Shown here piece by piece: positions 24,437 through 32,955 of a DNA stretch of 64,000 nt (its first letter is position 1; the number at the start of each line of letters is the position of its first letter). Both the position numbers and the translations under genes were made by a program. The notes below the pieces were generated by a model. The model saw nothing but the letters and a program-made list of their open reading frames with translations. It was not told the origin of the DNA and ran no database searches. The DNA comes from Butyricicoccus sp. OM04-18BH (GTDB taxonomy: Bacteria; Bacillota; Clostridia; Oscillospirales; Butyricicoccaceae): the NCBI RefSeq assembly GCF_003481705.1, contig NZ_QULN01000004.1, positions 62,001 through 126,000 of the forward strand, read 5' to 3'.

Positions 24437-25045
24437 ATGGAAAGCAACAAAAAGGAAGGCGGCATCGTACAGCTTGTCGTCGTACTGGGCCTCATTACGT
24501 TCATCTGCGCACTGCTGCTCGGCGTGATCAACGGCGTAACCGCGGACAAGATCGCGCAGAACGCAGTTGAAACCCGCGACGCTGCCATGGCAGAGATCAT
24601 CCCGGACGCAGAGTTCGAGGACATGAACACCGCGCTCAGCGCAGACGAAGTCGCAGCCGCAGGCGTCACCCTGCCGGCAGGCCGCACCGCCGCTCAGATC
24701 GACGGCGTTTACAAGGCTACCAAGGACGGCGAAGAAGTTGGCTACTGCGTACAGGTAGAGCCGAAGGGCTTCGGCGGCAACGTTACCATGATCGTCGGCA
24801 TCAACGCTGACGGCACGGTCGCAGGCGCAAAGGTTACTTCTCACGCTGAGACCCCGGGCCTCGGCGCAAAGAGCCAGGCAGACCCGAACTGGATCACCCA
24901 GTACGCAGGTCAGGCGGCTGACGGTCAGCTCCAGGTTACCAAGGATGGCGGTACGATCAACGCCATCACCGGCGCGACCATCACCTCCCGTGCAGTAACC
25001 GACGGCGTTAATACGGCGGCAGCATATGTCGCTACTCTGGGTTAA
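24437..25045 (+). CDS. rnfG: Rnf complex subunit RnfG
   Basis: 202 residues with one N-terminal membrane helix (IVQLVVVLGLITFICALLLG) and an extracytoplasmic FMN-binding domain. The flavinylation motif is INAITGATITSRAVT (S/TGAT, Thr carries FMN), preceded by HAETPGLGAKSQ. Starts 4 bp after the rnfD stop. Confidence 0.96.
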   Translation: MESNKKEGGIVQLVVVLGLITFICALLLGVINGVTADKIAQNAVETRDAAMAEIIPDAEFEDMNTALSADEVAAAGVTLPAGRTAAQIDGVYKATKDGEEVGYCVQVEPKGFGGNVTMIVGINADGTVAGAKVTSHAETPGLGAKSQADPNWITQYAGQAADGQLQVTKDGGTINAITGATITSRAVTDGVNTAAAYVATLG

Positions 25046-25060
25046 GGAGGAAAAGCCACA

Positions 25061-25684
25061 ATGAAATTTTCTGAACAGCTGAAATCGGGCGTTATCCTCG
25101 ATAACCCGGTTTTCATGCAGACGATCGGTCTTTGCCCGACGCTGGCAACCACCACTTCTCTGCAGAATGCGATCGGCATGGGCGCGGCGGCTACCGTCGT
25201 TCTCATCTGCTCGAACGTAGTTATCTCCGCGCTGCGCAAGATCATTCCGGACAAGATCCGTATCGCAGCCTTCATCACGGTCATCGCGACCTTCGTAACC
25301 ATGATCGACCTGTCCATGCAGGCATTCCTGCCGTCGCTGGCTTCGTCGCTCGGTCTGTTCCTGCCGCTGATCGTAGTTAACTGCATCATCCTCGGCCGTG
25401 CCGAGGCGTATGCTTCCAAGAACAAGGTTCTGCCCTCCGCGATCGACGGCGTTGTCATGGGTCTGGGCTTCACCTTCGCTCTGGTTCTCATGGGCTTCTT
25501 CCGTGAGCTGCTGGGCGCAGGCACCATCCTGTCCGGCTACGTCAACGGCGTAAACGGCATCGCAGTTCCGTTCTTCAACTCCAACCCGATGGTCATGATG
25601 ATCCTGCCGGCCGGCGGCTTCCTCATGATGGGCTTCATCCTCGCTGCGATCCAGAAGATCATGGCTGGAAAGGAGGGCAAGTAA
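25061..25684 (+). CDS. rnfE: Rnf complex subunit RnfE
   Basis: 207 residues, six-helix membrane subunit homologous to NqrD. Marks: SGVILDNPVFMQTIGLCPTL at the start, FLPLIVVNCIILGRAEAYAS and GFFRELLGAGTI. The conserved Cys residues in the two half-membrane loops (GLCPTL and VNCII) hold the intramembrane Fe-S centre in this family. AAGGAGG ribosome binding site. Confidence 0.96.
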   Translation: MKFSEQLKSGVILDNPVFMQTIGLCPTLATTTSLQNAIGMGAAATVVLICSNVVISALRKIIPDKIRIAAFITVIATFVTMIDLSMQAFLPSLASSLGLFLPLIVVNCIILGRAEAYASKNKVLPSAIDGVVMGLGFTFALVLMGFFRELLGAGTILSGYVNGVNGIAVPFFNSNPMVMMILPAGGFLMMGFILAAIQKIMAGKEGK

Positions 25685-26299
25685 ATGTCTTTTGCATTAC
25701 CTGCCTCTATGGGCTTGACCGATATTCTGTCGCTCGCTATCGCGGCGATTCTGGTCAACAACTACATCCTCGTTCAGTTCCTCGGCTGCTGCTCGTTCTT
25801 CGGCGTTTCCAAGAAGACCGACACCGCGCTCGGCATGGGCATGGCGGTTATCTTCGTTATGGCGATCGCTTCCGCAGCATCCTGGGCTGTACAGTACTTC
25901 ATTCTCGAGCCCCTCGGTCTGGGCTATATGCAGACCATCGCGTTCATTCTCGTAATCGCAACGCTGGTTCAGTTCGTCGAGATGTTCATGAAGAAGGCTA
26001 TGCCGTCGCTGTACTCTGCGCTCGGTATCTTCCTGCCGCTGATCACCACCAACTGCGCGGTGCTCGGCGCGGCTAAGACCAACATCTCCAACGGCTATTC
26101 GTTCATCGGCTCTCTGGTATACGGTGTTGCAGCCGGTGTCGGCTACACGCTGGCTATCGTACTGTTCGCTTCCATCCGCGAGCGTCTGGACGCAACTTCC
26201 AAGTGCCCGAAGTGCTTTGAAGGCTTCCCGATCTCTCTGGTTGCAGCAGCTCTGCTGGCTATGTCCTTCATGGGCTTCTCCGGCCTGTCGATTTGGTAA
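25685..26299 (+). CDS. rnfA: Rnf complex subunit RnfA
   Basis: 204 residues, six-helix subunit paralogous to RnfE (NqrE type). Marks: LVNNYILVQFLGCCSFFGVS, IFLPLITTNCAVLGAA and the paired Cys expected for the intramembrane iron site. Its ATG directly follows the rnfE stop (TAAATG), with the ribosome binding site AGGAGG inside rnfE. Confidence 0.96.
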   Translation: MSFALPASMGLTDILSLAIAAILVNNYILVQFLGCCSFFGVSKKTDTALGMGMAVIFVMAIASAASWAVQYFILEPLGLGYMQTIAFILVIATLVQFVEMFMKKAMPSLYSALGIFLPLITTNCAVLGAAKTNISNGYSFIGSLVYGVAAGVGYTLAIVLFASIRERLDATSKCPKCFEGFPISLVAAALLAMSFMGFSGLSIW

Positions 26300-26314
26300 G
26301 GGAGGACACAAGAA

Positions 26315-27226
26315 ATGGATATGCAAAATGTTATTTACGCGGTTGCGGTACTCTTTATCATGGGTATCGTATTCGCGATCCTGCTCGGCGTTGCCGCTAA
26401 GGTCTTCGCCGTAGAGGTTGACGAGCGCATCCCGCTGGTACGCGAGTGCCTGCCGGGCGCAAACTGCGGCGGCTGCGGCTTCCCGGGCTGTGACGGTCTG
26501 GCTGCTGCGATCGTCGAGGGCCGCGCTCCGGTCAACGGCTGCCCTGTAGGCGGCGCTGCTGCGGCGGAAAAGATCGCAAAGGTGCTCGGCGTTGAGGTTG
26601 CTGAGGGCGAGCGCAATGTCGCTCACGTCAAGTGCAACGGCGGCTGCAACGCAGTCGACAAGGCTGTATACGAGGGCCTTCAGGACTGCAACGCTGCAAT
26701 GCGTGTTGCAGGCGGCCCGAAGGCCTGCGCATTCGGCTGCATGGGCCTCGGCTCCTGCGTCAAGGCGTGTGCGTTCGACGCAATTCACATCGTTGACGGC
26801 GTAGCAAAGGTCGACACCGACAAGTGTGTTGCCTGCGGCAAGTGCGTTTCCACCTGCCCGAAGAAGATCATCGACCTCATCCCGGTCTCCAAGAAGGTTC
26901 ACGTAAACTGCGTGAACAAGGACAAGGGTCCGGCTGTTATGAAGGTCTGCTCGAACGGCTGCATCGGCTGCCGCATGTGCGAAAAGACCTGCAAGTTCGA
27001 CGCGATCCACGTTGTCGACGGCGTAGCCAAGATCGACTACGACAAGTGCAAGAACTGCAAGATGTGCACCAAGGCCTGCCCGAAGGGCTGCATCGAGCCG
27101 GTTCCGACCGCTGAGGAAGTCAAGAAGTTCAAGGAAATGCAGGCAAAGCAGGCTGCTGCCGCCAAGGCTAAGGCTGAGGCTGCAAAGGCTGCTGAGACTG
27201 CCGCTCCGGCGTCCGAGGACAAGTAA
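26315..27226 (+). CDS. rnfB: Rnf complex subunit RnfB
   Basis: 303 residues. An N-terminal membrane helix (VIYAVAVLFIMGIVFAILLG) is followed by the 4Fe-4S domain (CGGCGFPGCDG...C) and a run of ferredoxin motifs: FGCMGLGSCVKAC, CVACGKCVSTCP, CIGCRMCEKTC and CKNCKMCTKACP. This is the ferredoxin-docking electron entry subunit. The C-terminal ~40 residues are an Ala/Lys/Glu tail. Its stop overlaps the next start by one base (TAATG), placing mrnC in the same transcript. Confidence 0.96.
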   Translation: MDMQNVIYAVAVLFIMGIVFAILLGVAAKVFAVEVDERIPLVRECLPGANCGGCGFPGCDGLAAAIVEGRAPVNGCPVGGAAAAEKIAKVLGVEVAEGERNVAHVKCNGGCNAVDKAVYEGLQDCNAAMRVAGGPKACAFGCMGLGSCVKACAFDAIHIVDGVAKVDTDKCVACGKCVSTCPKKIIDLIPVSKKVHVNCVNKDKGPAVMKVCSNGCIGCRMCEKTCKFDAIHVVDGVAKIDYDKCKNCKMCTKACPKGCIEPVPTAEEVKKFKEMQAKQAAAAKAKAEAAKAAETAAPASEDK

Positions 27227-27627
27227 TGGATTATCTTCATCCCAAGCTGGATGATGCCGCTATCGCCCGCATGTCGAGCCTCGCGCTCGCCCATGTGGGC
27301 GATGCCGTTTATGAGATACTGGTTCGCACCCATCTCGCCTGCGGCGGCACGCAGACAGCGAAAAATCTGCACAGTCAGACGATAACGCTCGTGCGCGCCT
27401 CCGCACAGGCGAAGGCCATCGAGCACATCCTCCCTGACCTCACCGAGGAGGAGGAGACCGTCTACCGTCACGGCCGCAACGCCAAGCCCAAGACCGTGCC
27501 CAAGTCGGCAACGGTCGCGGAGTACGCCCATGCGACCGCGCTCGAGGCGCTGTTCGGCTGGCTGTATCTCAAGCAGAGATATGACCGCATCAATGAGCTG
27601 TTCGGCAGGATCGCCGAGACGTTCTGA
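27226..27627 (+). CDS. mrnC: Mini-ribonuclease III (23S rRNA maturation)
   Basis: 133 residues: an RNase III catalytic domain without a dsRNA-binding domain. Signature LALAHVGDAVYEILVRTHL (metal-binding Asp), KNLHSQTITLVRA, and ATALEALFGWLYL (second acidic site). It trims 23S rRNA precursors. Overlaps rnfB by one base; the link to the Rnf operon is probably transcriptional convenience rather than function. Confidence 0.94.
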   Translation: MDYLHPKLDDAAIARMSSLALAHVGDAVYEILVRTHLACGGTQTAKNLHSQTITLVRASAQAKAIEHILPDLTEEEETVYRHGRNAKPKTVPKSATVAEYAHATALEALFGWLYLKQRYDRINELFGRIAETF

Positions 27628-27632
27628 GCGCA

Positions 27633-27672
27633 AAAAATCCCTCCGAAGAGCTGTTCTCCGGAGGGATTTTGC
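27633..27672. terminator. Terminator between mrnC and cysE
   Basis: AAAATCCCTCCG (27633-27644) and CGGAGGGATTTT (27659-27670) arms with A/T runs on both sides; serves both converging genes. Confidence 0.9.
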
Positions 27673-27685
27673 ATTGTATATGGGA

Positions 27686-28357
27686 TTATTTGTCGGCCTC
27701 GCGCTCGCGCGCCTCTTCTTTGCGGAGCTTCTGCTCGTTGGCGTAGACGCGGCTCTGCAGGCGGCAAAGCTCCTGTGCGAGCGGGTCGGGGAGGTTGATC
27801 TGATCGAGCGTGTACGCAGGGGAGGGACCGATGCGCTGACCGGCGATCTTGACGACGCGCGCCTTGATGCCGACGACGGTGGAGTCGGGCGGGACCTCCT
27901 GGAGCACGACGGCGTTCGCGCCGATGCGGCTGTTGTCGCCGACGGTGAACGGGCCGAGCACCTTCGCACCCGTCGAGATCAGCACGTTGTTGCCGATGGT
28001 CGGGTGGCGCTTGCCGGTGTCCTTGCCGGTGCCGCCGAGGGTGACGCCGTGGTAGATGGTGCAGTCGTCGCCGATCTCGGCGGTCTCGCCGATGACGATG
28101 CCCATGCCGTGGTCGATGAACAGGCGCTTGCCGATCTTCGCGCCGGGGTGTATCTCGATGCCGGTCATATGCCGCGCAAACTGCGAAAGCGCACGCGCGA
28201 GGAAAAAGTGCTTGTGCTGATAGAGCCAGTGTGCCTGGCGGTGGTAAAACAGAGCATGGAAGCCCTGATAGAGGAGGACGACCTCGAGCGTGGTGCGCGC
28301 CGCAGGGTCGCGGTCGCGGATCGAACGAGCGTCGTCGAGCAGGCCCTTGAAGATCAT
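27686..28357 (-). CDS. cysE: Serine O-acetyltransferase
   Basis: 223 residues from ATG 28357. The N-terminal helical part (DRDPAARTTLEVVLLYQGFH, ALFYHRQAHWLYQ) leads into a left-handed beta-helix of hexapeptide repeats: HPGAKIGKRLFIDHGMGIVI, GETAEIGDDCTIYHGVTLGG, RHPTIGNNVLISTGAKVLGP. It acetylates serine for cysteine synthesis; catalytic His and Asp lie in the DHGMG region. An ATG at 28372 (MDVCIM...) is an alternative start; neither has a strong ribosome binding site. Single gene ending in a bidirectional terminator. Confidence 0.93.
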   Translation of the reverse strand: MIFKGLLDDARSIRDRDPAARTTLEVVLLYQGFHALFYHRQAHWLYQHKHFFLARALSQFARHMTGIEIHPGAKIGKRLFIDHGMGIVIGETAEIGDDCTIYHGVTLGGTGKDTGKRHPTIGNNVLISTGAKVLGPFTVGDNSRIGANAVVLQEVPPDSTVVGIKARVVKIAGQRIGPSPAYTLDQINLPDPLAQELCRLQSRVYANEQKLRKEEAREREADK

Positions 28358-28460
28358 AATACAGACATCCATTCGTTGGAAATTGAGCGAACCAGCCGTT
28401 TCGCTGAAAACACTATGTAATACATTATAGACGTATTCGCGTAAAAATTCAAACACTACG

Positions 28461-28488
28461 TTGAACTTTGCGAAAAAAGTGGTATAAT
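28461..28488 (+). promoter_or_regulatory. Promoter of the nucleotide-sugar dehydrogenase gene
   Basis: -35 TTGAAC (28461-28466), 16-bp spacer, -10 TATAAT (28483-28488), 35 nt upstream of the start. Confidence 0.65.
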
Positions 28489-28522
28489 GTAAGAAGATTA
28501 CGCTGAATGAGGTAAGAAAACT

Positions 28523-29725
28523 ATGAAAATTACTGTCATGGGTCTTGGCTATATCGGCCTGCCGACCGCGATCACCCTCGCTGAAGCCGGTTTTGAGGTC
28601 TGCGGCTTCGACGTCAACAAGAAAACCATCGAAACCCTTCAGGGCGGCCACATCCACATTGTCGAGCCGGGCCTGCAGGAGGCGTTTGAAAAGGCAGTTG
28701 CTCACGGCCATCTGCACTTCTCCGACACGCTCGGAAAGTCGGATGTGTTCTATATTTCCGTTCCGACCCCGTTCTATAAGGACGAGACCGGCAGCCACAA
28801 GGCGGATCTGAAATTCGTCGAGTCCGCCGGCCGCATGGCAGGCAAGGTGCTCGAGGCGCCGAACCTCGTCATCCTCGAGTCCACCGTTCCGCCGCACACC
28901 TCGGAAATGCTCGCGCGCGTGCTGAGCGAGGAGTCCGGCATCCCGATGGAGAAGATCCATGTTGCGCACTGCCCCGAGCGCGTCATCCCGGGCAACATGA
29001 TGTACGAGCTGAAGAACAACGACCGCATCGTCGGCGCGCGCACACCCGAGGCGGCTGAAATGGCGGCTTCCATCTACGAAAAGGTCCTCGACAAGGGCGT
29101 CGTACACAAGACCGACGACCTGACCGCCGAGATGTGCAAGCTGACCGAGAATACCTTCCGCGACGTCAACATCGCTTACGCGAACGAGCTGTCCGTCATC
29201 TGCGACAAGATGGGCATCGACGTATTCGAGCTCATCAAGCTCGCCAACTGCCATCCGCGCGTCAATATCCTGACCCCGGGCGTCGGCGTCGGCGGTCACT
29301 GCATCGCGGTCGACCCGTGGTTCATCTATGAGCAGTTCCCGGCGGAGGCCAAGGTCATCCTCGCTGCCCGCGAGCGCAACGAGAACAAGCCGGTCTTTGT
29401 TGCCGGCAAGGTCGTTTCCGAGCTGAAGAAGGTCACGGATACGGTCGGCGTGCTCGGCCTGTCCTACAAGCCGGACGTTGACGATCTGCGCGAGTCCCCG
29501 TCCATCGAGCTCTGCCACGTTCTTCAGGAGAAGGGCGTCAACGTTATCGCCTGCGAGCCGTTCGCCAAGGATGCAGAGGTACAGGGTATCCCGAACGTTT
29601 CCTTCGAGGAGATCCTCAAGAAGGCGGACTACCTTGTGATTACTCTGGGACATACTATGTTCAAAGATAACAAGAAGTTGATTGCCGAAAAGCCGTACTA
29701 CGACTGCGTCGGCCTGATGGAGTAA
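28523..29725 (+). CDS. wecC: UDP-N-acetyl-D-mannosamine dehydrogenase-type nucleotide-sugar dehydrogenase
   Basis: 400 residues. NAD-dependent four-electron oxidation of a UDP-sugar to the uronate. N-terminal Rossmann motif MGLGYIGLPTAITLAEAGF; ILESTVPPHTSEMLAR; HCPERVIPGNMMYEL; K/N-rich substrate helix LTENTFRDVNIAYANELS; catalytic Cys in GVGVGGHCIAVDPWF; C-terminal NAD-domain repeat VGVLGLSYKPDVDDLRESPS. The ILEST and GGHCIAVDPWF forms favour UDP-ManNAc over UDP-Glc. No epimerase is next to it, so the polymer it serves (teichuronic-type or capsule) is unknown. Confidence 0.88.
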   Translation: MKITVMGLGYIGLPTAITLAEAGFEVCGFDVNKKTIETLQGGHIHIVEPGLQEAFEKAVAHGHLHFSDTLGKSDVFYISVPTPFYKDETGSHKADLKFVESAGRMAGKVLEAPNLVILESTVPPHTSEMLARVLSEESGIPMEKIHVAHCPERVIPGNMMYELKNNDRIVGARTPEAAEMAASIYEKVLDKGVVHKTDDLTAEMCKLTENTFRDVNIAYANELSVICDKMGIDVFELIKLANCHPRVNILTPGVGVGGHCIAVDPWFIYEQFPAEAKVILAARERNENKPVFVAGKVVSELKKVTDTVGVLGLSYKPDVDDLRESPSIELCHVLQEKGVNVIACEPFAKDAEVQGIPNVSFEEILKKADYLVITLGHTMFKDNKKLIAEKPYYDCVGLME

Positions 29726-29739
29726 GAACGCAAAAAAGC

Positions 29740-29780
29740 CTCCCCTGTCTGCACGCTGTCATTGCAGACAGGGGATTTCT
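29740..29780 (+). terminator. Terminator after wecC
   Basis: CCCCTGTCTGCA (29742-29753) and TGCAGACAGGGG (29763-29774) arms, followed by ATTTCT. Confidence 0.75.
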
Positions 29781-29814
29781 GCGTTTATGCCGCGGCTGTG
29801 TGCAGATGATCCTC

Positions 29815-29890
29815 TTGACTTTTTCACACAAATATGGTATGCAGCAATCGAGCAAAGGTGCTTTACAGGGGTGCCTTTGCTCTTTTGTTT
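29815..29890 (+). other. Possible short leader or small RNA: promoter-like site plus terminator
   Basis: TTGACT (29815-29820), 17-bp spacer and TATGCA (29838-29843) resemble a weak promoter. It is followed almost at once by a GAGCAAAGG/CCTTTGCTC hairpin (29850-29883) and TTTTGTTTT. This would give a very short terminated RNA or an attenuator in front of the small reading frame at 29906. Confidence 0.35.
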
Positions 29891-29905
29891 TATCTGGGGG
29901 AGGAA

Positions 29906-30010
29906 ATGATATGCGCAGACCGGGCGGTGCAGGGCGTGTGCGTCCGTGCACTGGCCATGAGCGGCGATATGCTGTTCCGGTTCTTCGAGCAGTTCGAAAA
30001 GCTGCTGTGA
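29906..30010 (+). CDS. Candidate 34-residue small protein
   Basis: Short frame ATG 29906 to TGA 30010 behind a strong GGGGAGGAA ribosome binding site. The product begins MICADRAVQGVCVRALAMSG and ends with FRFFEQFEKLL, an amphipathic-looking helix. No family recognised. Support is limited to the ribosome binding site and the upstream terminator; it could be chance. Confidence 0.3.
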   Translation: MICADRAVQGVCVRALAMSGDMLFRFFEQFEKLL

Positions 30011-30040
30011 GCGTGCGGAGACCGGGTGCAATGGTCAGGC

Positions 30041-30949
30041 TCATGCCTGCTGCTGCCCGGTCTGATAATATTCCTTCATGAAATCCAGAAAACGTCTCGT
30101 CTGCTCCGACATACGGCGCGCGGACGGATACACGATGTAAAGCCTGCGCAGAAAAGCTGACTGCCCCAGCGGAAACAGCAGCAGTCTGCCCGACTGCGCA
30201 TCGTTCTGCACGGTCGCGCGCGACAGGATGGAAACACCCATGCCGAGCGTGATGCAGCGGATGAGCGAGGCCGCGTCATCCATGACGGCGATGACGTTCA
30301 GCTCGTCGAGCGACAGCCCCATGTTCCGCAGAAAGTACAGCGTTTCCTGCTTGGTGCCCGAGTTGTCCTCGCGCAGCAGAAACGGCTCGCGCAGCAGCAC
30401 CCGCAGCGGCTCCTTCTGCTGCTGATATTCCCGGAAATGCGGCGTATTCGGCGCTGCGAGGACCAGCTCGTCCGATGTCACCGGCAGAAATCCGCAGCCG
30501 GGCGCGGCGGTTTTCGTGCCGGCAAGACCGATGTCGCAGCCGCCCTCGGAGACCTTGCGTATCACGTCCAGACTGTCCGAGCAGCTCGTGCGGAAGCGCA
30601 CCTCGGGCGCCTGCACATGATACGCCGCGAGCAGCTCGGGCAGAAGATGCAGCGACGGCACCGAGGACACGCCAATGTGCAGCAGGGCCTCCTGCTGACT
30701 GGCCAGCTCCAGAATTGCCTTGTGCCGCAGGTCGAGGATTTCCGCCGCATAGCTGTACAGTCTGCGCCCGGCCGGCGTCATGGACAGCGTCTTGGTCGTC
30801 CGCTGCAAAAGCTGCGTGTGCAGCTCCTTTTCCAGATTGCAGATGTGCGAACTGACCGTAGGCTGGGAAAGATACAGCTTTTGCGCCGCGAGCGAAAAGC
30901 TCTGATATTTTGCCGTGTATACAAAGGCCTCCAGCTGCCGAATATCCAT
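30041..30949 (-). CDS. LysR-family transcriptional regulator (selenium-cluster type)
   Basis: 302 residues. The winged helix-turn-helix at the N-terminus is typical (MDIRQLEAFVYTAKYQSFSL, AAQKLYLSQPTVSSHICNLE), followed by a two-lobe LysR substrate domain (IGVSSVPSLHLLPELLAAYH, GGCDIGLAGTK). It is divergent from a YedE-family transporter, with about 160 bp between starts; a LysR of this kind is commonly found beside YedE in selenium-using Clostridia. Control of the yedE operon is inferred from position. Confidence 0.9.
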   Translation of the reverse strand: MDIRQLEAFVYTAKYQSFSLAAQKLYLSQPTVSSHICNLEKELHTQLLQRTTKTLSMTPAGRRLYSYAAEILDLRHKAILELASQQEALLHIGVSSVPSLHLLPELLAAYHVQAPEVRFRTSCSDSLDVIRKVSEGGCDIGLAGTKTAAPGCGFLPVTSDELVLAAPNTPHFREYQQQKEPLRVLLREPFLLREDNSGTKQETLYFLRNMGLSLDELNVIAVMDDAASLIRCITLGMGVSILSRATVQNDAQSGRLLLFPLGQSAFLRRLYIVYPSARRMSEQTRRFLDFMKEYYQTGQQQA

Positions 30950-31107
30950 TTACCGCGCGTCCCTTCTGTTTCGTTTTCTCTATTATAAGCTGATTTATAG
31001 ATTTTTTCAATAAAATACAATAGAATATCAATAGAATGAATTTCACATCAAAATCCGGCTGTGTTATACTTTTATCAGATATAAAAGCACAGTAAAAGGA
31101 GAAAAAC

Positions 31108-32208
31108 ATGAAATTCTTTGACAAGACATGGAAGCTCGCGCTGTCCGGCGCGGTGGTCGGTCTGTTGGTCGCGCTGCTGGCGATTTACGGCAACCCGGCG
31201 AATATGGCTATCTGCGTGGCCTGCTTCATCCGCGACAGCGCCGGCGCGCTCAAGCTGCACACGGCCGCGCCCGTACAGTATTTCCGCCCGGAGATCGTCG
31301 GCTTTGTCTGCGGCTCGTTCCTGCTCGCCCTGCTGACGAAGGAATACAAGTCCACCGCCGGTTCTTCGCCGATGGTGCGCTTTATCCTCGGCGTCGCGAT
31401 GATGATCGGCGCGCTCGTATTCCTCGGCTGTCCGCTCCGCATGGTGCTGCGTATGTCCGCAGGCGATCTGAACGCATGGGTCGCGCTCATCGGCTTTGCG
31501 GGCGGCGTTGCGACCGGCTCGTTCTTCCTCAAAAAGGGCTTCTCTCTCGGCCGCGCCTATGAAGCGAAGCCGCTTAGCGGCGCAGTCCTGCCTGTCCTGC
31601 TCGCCGCTTTGCTCGTCGTCGGCACGGCGACCGGCGTTTACGCCATGAGCGCCGAAGGCCCCGGCAGCAAGCATGCGCCCGTTATCCTTTCTCTGGTCGC
31701 GGCGCTCATCATCGGCGCGCTCGCGCAGAAGAGCCGCATGTGCTTCGCAGGAAGCATCCGCGACGTGCTCCTTATGAAGAATTTTGACCTCATCAGCATC
31801 ATTGCGGCGCTGTTCGCGGTCATGGCGGTCTACAATCTCGCCGCCGGCAGTTTTCACCTCGGCTTCTCCGGTCAGCCGATCGCGCATTCTCAGCACCTCT
31901 GGAACATTCTCGGCATGTACGTTGTCGGCTTTGCGGCTGTTCTGGCTGGCGGCTGTCCGCTGCGTCAGCTTATTCTGGCCGGTCAGGGCTCGTCCGACAG
32001 CGCCGTGACCTTCCTCGGCATGCTGCTCGGCGCGGCGGCTGCGCATAACTTCGGTCTGGTCGGTGCGGCGGCAAAGGCTGCGACCGAAACCGAGGCGGCG
32101 GTTCCCGGCGGCCCGTCGGCAGCAGGCAAGATCGCCGTCATCGTCTGCATCGTCGTACTGTTCGTTATCGCAGGAACCAATCTGCGCCGAAAAAAAGCGG
32201 CTCGATAA
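31108..32208 (+). CDS. yedE: YedE-family transporter (selenium/sulfur type)
   Basis: 366 residues with about nine to ten transmembrane helices and duplicated halves. The family Cys motifs FLGCPLRMVLRMSAGD and LAGGCPLRQLILAGQGSSDS are both present, and AQKSRMCFAGSIRDVLLMKN is the conserved middle loop. YedE/YeeE proteins carry thiosulfate or selenium-containing species; this long form is the one named selenium metabolism protein YedE. First gene of an operon with a TusA-like protein and a DUF3343 protein. Confidence 0.9.
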   Translation: MKFFDKTWKLALSGAVVGLLVALLAIYGNPANMAICVACFIRDSAGALKLHTAAPVQYFRPEIVGFVCGSFLLALLTKEYKSTAGSSPMVRFILGVAMMIGALVFLGCPLRMVLRMSAGDLNAWVALIGFAGGVATGSFFLKKGFSLGRAYEAKPLSGAVLPVLLAALLVVGTATGVYAMSAEGPGSKHAPVILSLVAALIIGALAQKSRMCFAGSIRDVLLMKNFDLISIIAALFAVMAVYNLAAGSFHLGFSGQPIAHSQHLWNILGMYVVGFAAVLAGGCPLRQLILAGQGSSDSAVTFLGMLLGAAAAHNFGLVGAAAKAATETEAAVPGGPSAAGKIAVIVCIVVLFVIAGTNLRRKKAAR

Positions 32209-32229
32209 GCCGGAAAAGGAGAAAATGCA

Positions 32230-32451
32230 ATGGAAAACTTTGTTGAAGTAGATGTGCGCGGCCTTTCCTGCCCGGAGCCGGTGCTGCTGACGATGGACGC
32301 CATGCAGGACAATCCCGGCAGGACCGTCCGCGTTCTCGGCGACGAGGCGCACACGCGCAGGAACATCGAAAAGATGCTCGAATACGAAAAAAAGAGCTTT
32401 GCGACGACCGTTCGCCCGGACGGCTGCTTCGAGATCACGTTTGAGGCGTGA
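32230..32451 (+). CDS. TusA/SirA-like sulfur (selenium) carrier protein
   Basis: 73 residues. TusA fold with the CPxP motif in VDVRGLSCPEPVLLTMDAM; the Cys carries persulfide or perselenide in this family. It lacks the C-terminal DsrE-like half found in YedF. 21 bp after yedE, with AAAGGAG ribosome binding site, and overlapping the next gene by GTGA. Confidence 0.9.
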   Translation: MENFVEVDVRGLSCPEPVLLTMDAMQDNPGRTVRVLGDEAHTRRNIEKMLEYEKKSFATTVRPDGCFEITFEA

Positions 32452-32687
32452 AGCGGACGAGAAAAGCGTACCGGGTGCTCACGTTCCATACCACGGATGC
32501 GGCGATGGAGATGGAGGCGTTCTGCCGGGACAGCGGCATCCCCGGCAGACTGATTCCCGTGCCGCGGCAGCTGTCGGCAGGCTGCGGCATCGCGTGGCGC
32601 ATGGAGGCGGCGGTATTCGCGCAGTATCGCGCAGAGATTGCGCGCAGCAAAATCGAGATCGAGCAGAGCGTCGAGCTGGCGCTCTGA
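32448..32687 (+). CDS. DUF3343 small protein
   Basis: 79 residues from GTG 32448, which overlaps the TusA-like stop (GTGA). YRVLTFHTTDAAMEMEAFCR and PGRLIPVPRQLSAGCGIAWR are the family signature of DUF3343, a putative Se/S carrier binding protein regularly encoded beside YedE and TusA-like genes. Function not established. Confidence 0.85.
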   Translation: MKRTRKAYRVLTFHTTDAAMEMEAFCRDSGIPGRLIPVPRQLSAGCGIAWRMEAAVFAQYRAEIARSKIEIEQSVELAL

Positions 32688-32710
32688 GATATTCCAAAAT
32701 GAGAATAAAA

Positions 32711-32737
32711 GGAGGCTCTCCCGAAACGGGGAGCCTG
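32711..32737 (+). terminator. Hairpin after the DUF3343 gene, first copy
   Basis: AGGCTC...CCCG-AAA-CGGG...AGCCT hairpin directly in front of repeat R3, without a T run. A near copy with a T run lies at 32954-32983 on the far side of R3. Confidence 0.6.
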
Positions 32738-32955
32738 AGACTGTCGAAAAACTTCGTTTTTCCGACAATCTGTGTTTTGACTTCGCAAAACACGAGTCGT
32801 CCGAAAGTTCCCATGCGGAAACTTTCTCCCTCTCAAAGTATCCAAACCGAGGTACACGCCCCCGGTTTGGATGCGTTTGCGCAGCAAACGCTTTTGAATG
32901 CGCGCTGACGCGCGTCAGCGTCAACATCGCGAAAACGGACTTTGTCGACAAACTC
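32738..32955 (+). repeat. Structured dispersed repeat, copy R3
   Basis: Full copy, same orientation as R2. The fourth stem is CAAACCG-AGGTACACGCCC-CGGTTTG against CGAGCCG/CGGCTCG in R2 and AAAACCG/CGGTTTT in R1: three different sequences, all paired. GTGTTTTG/CAAAACAC, GAAAGTT/AACTTTC and GCGTTTGC/GCAAACGC are intact. The 3' end is GACTTTGTCGACA. Confidence 0.85.

Noticed and set aside
30437..30988. Plus-strand frame opposite the LysR gene
   Set aside because: Arg/Ala-rich shadow of the regulator gene without start signals.
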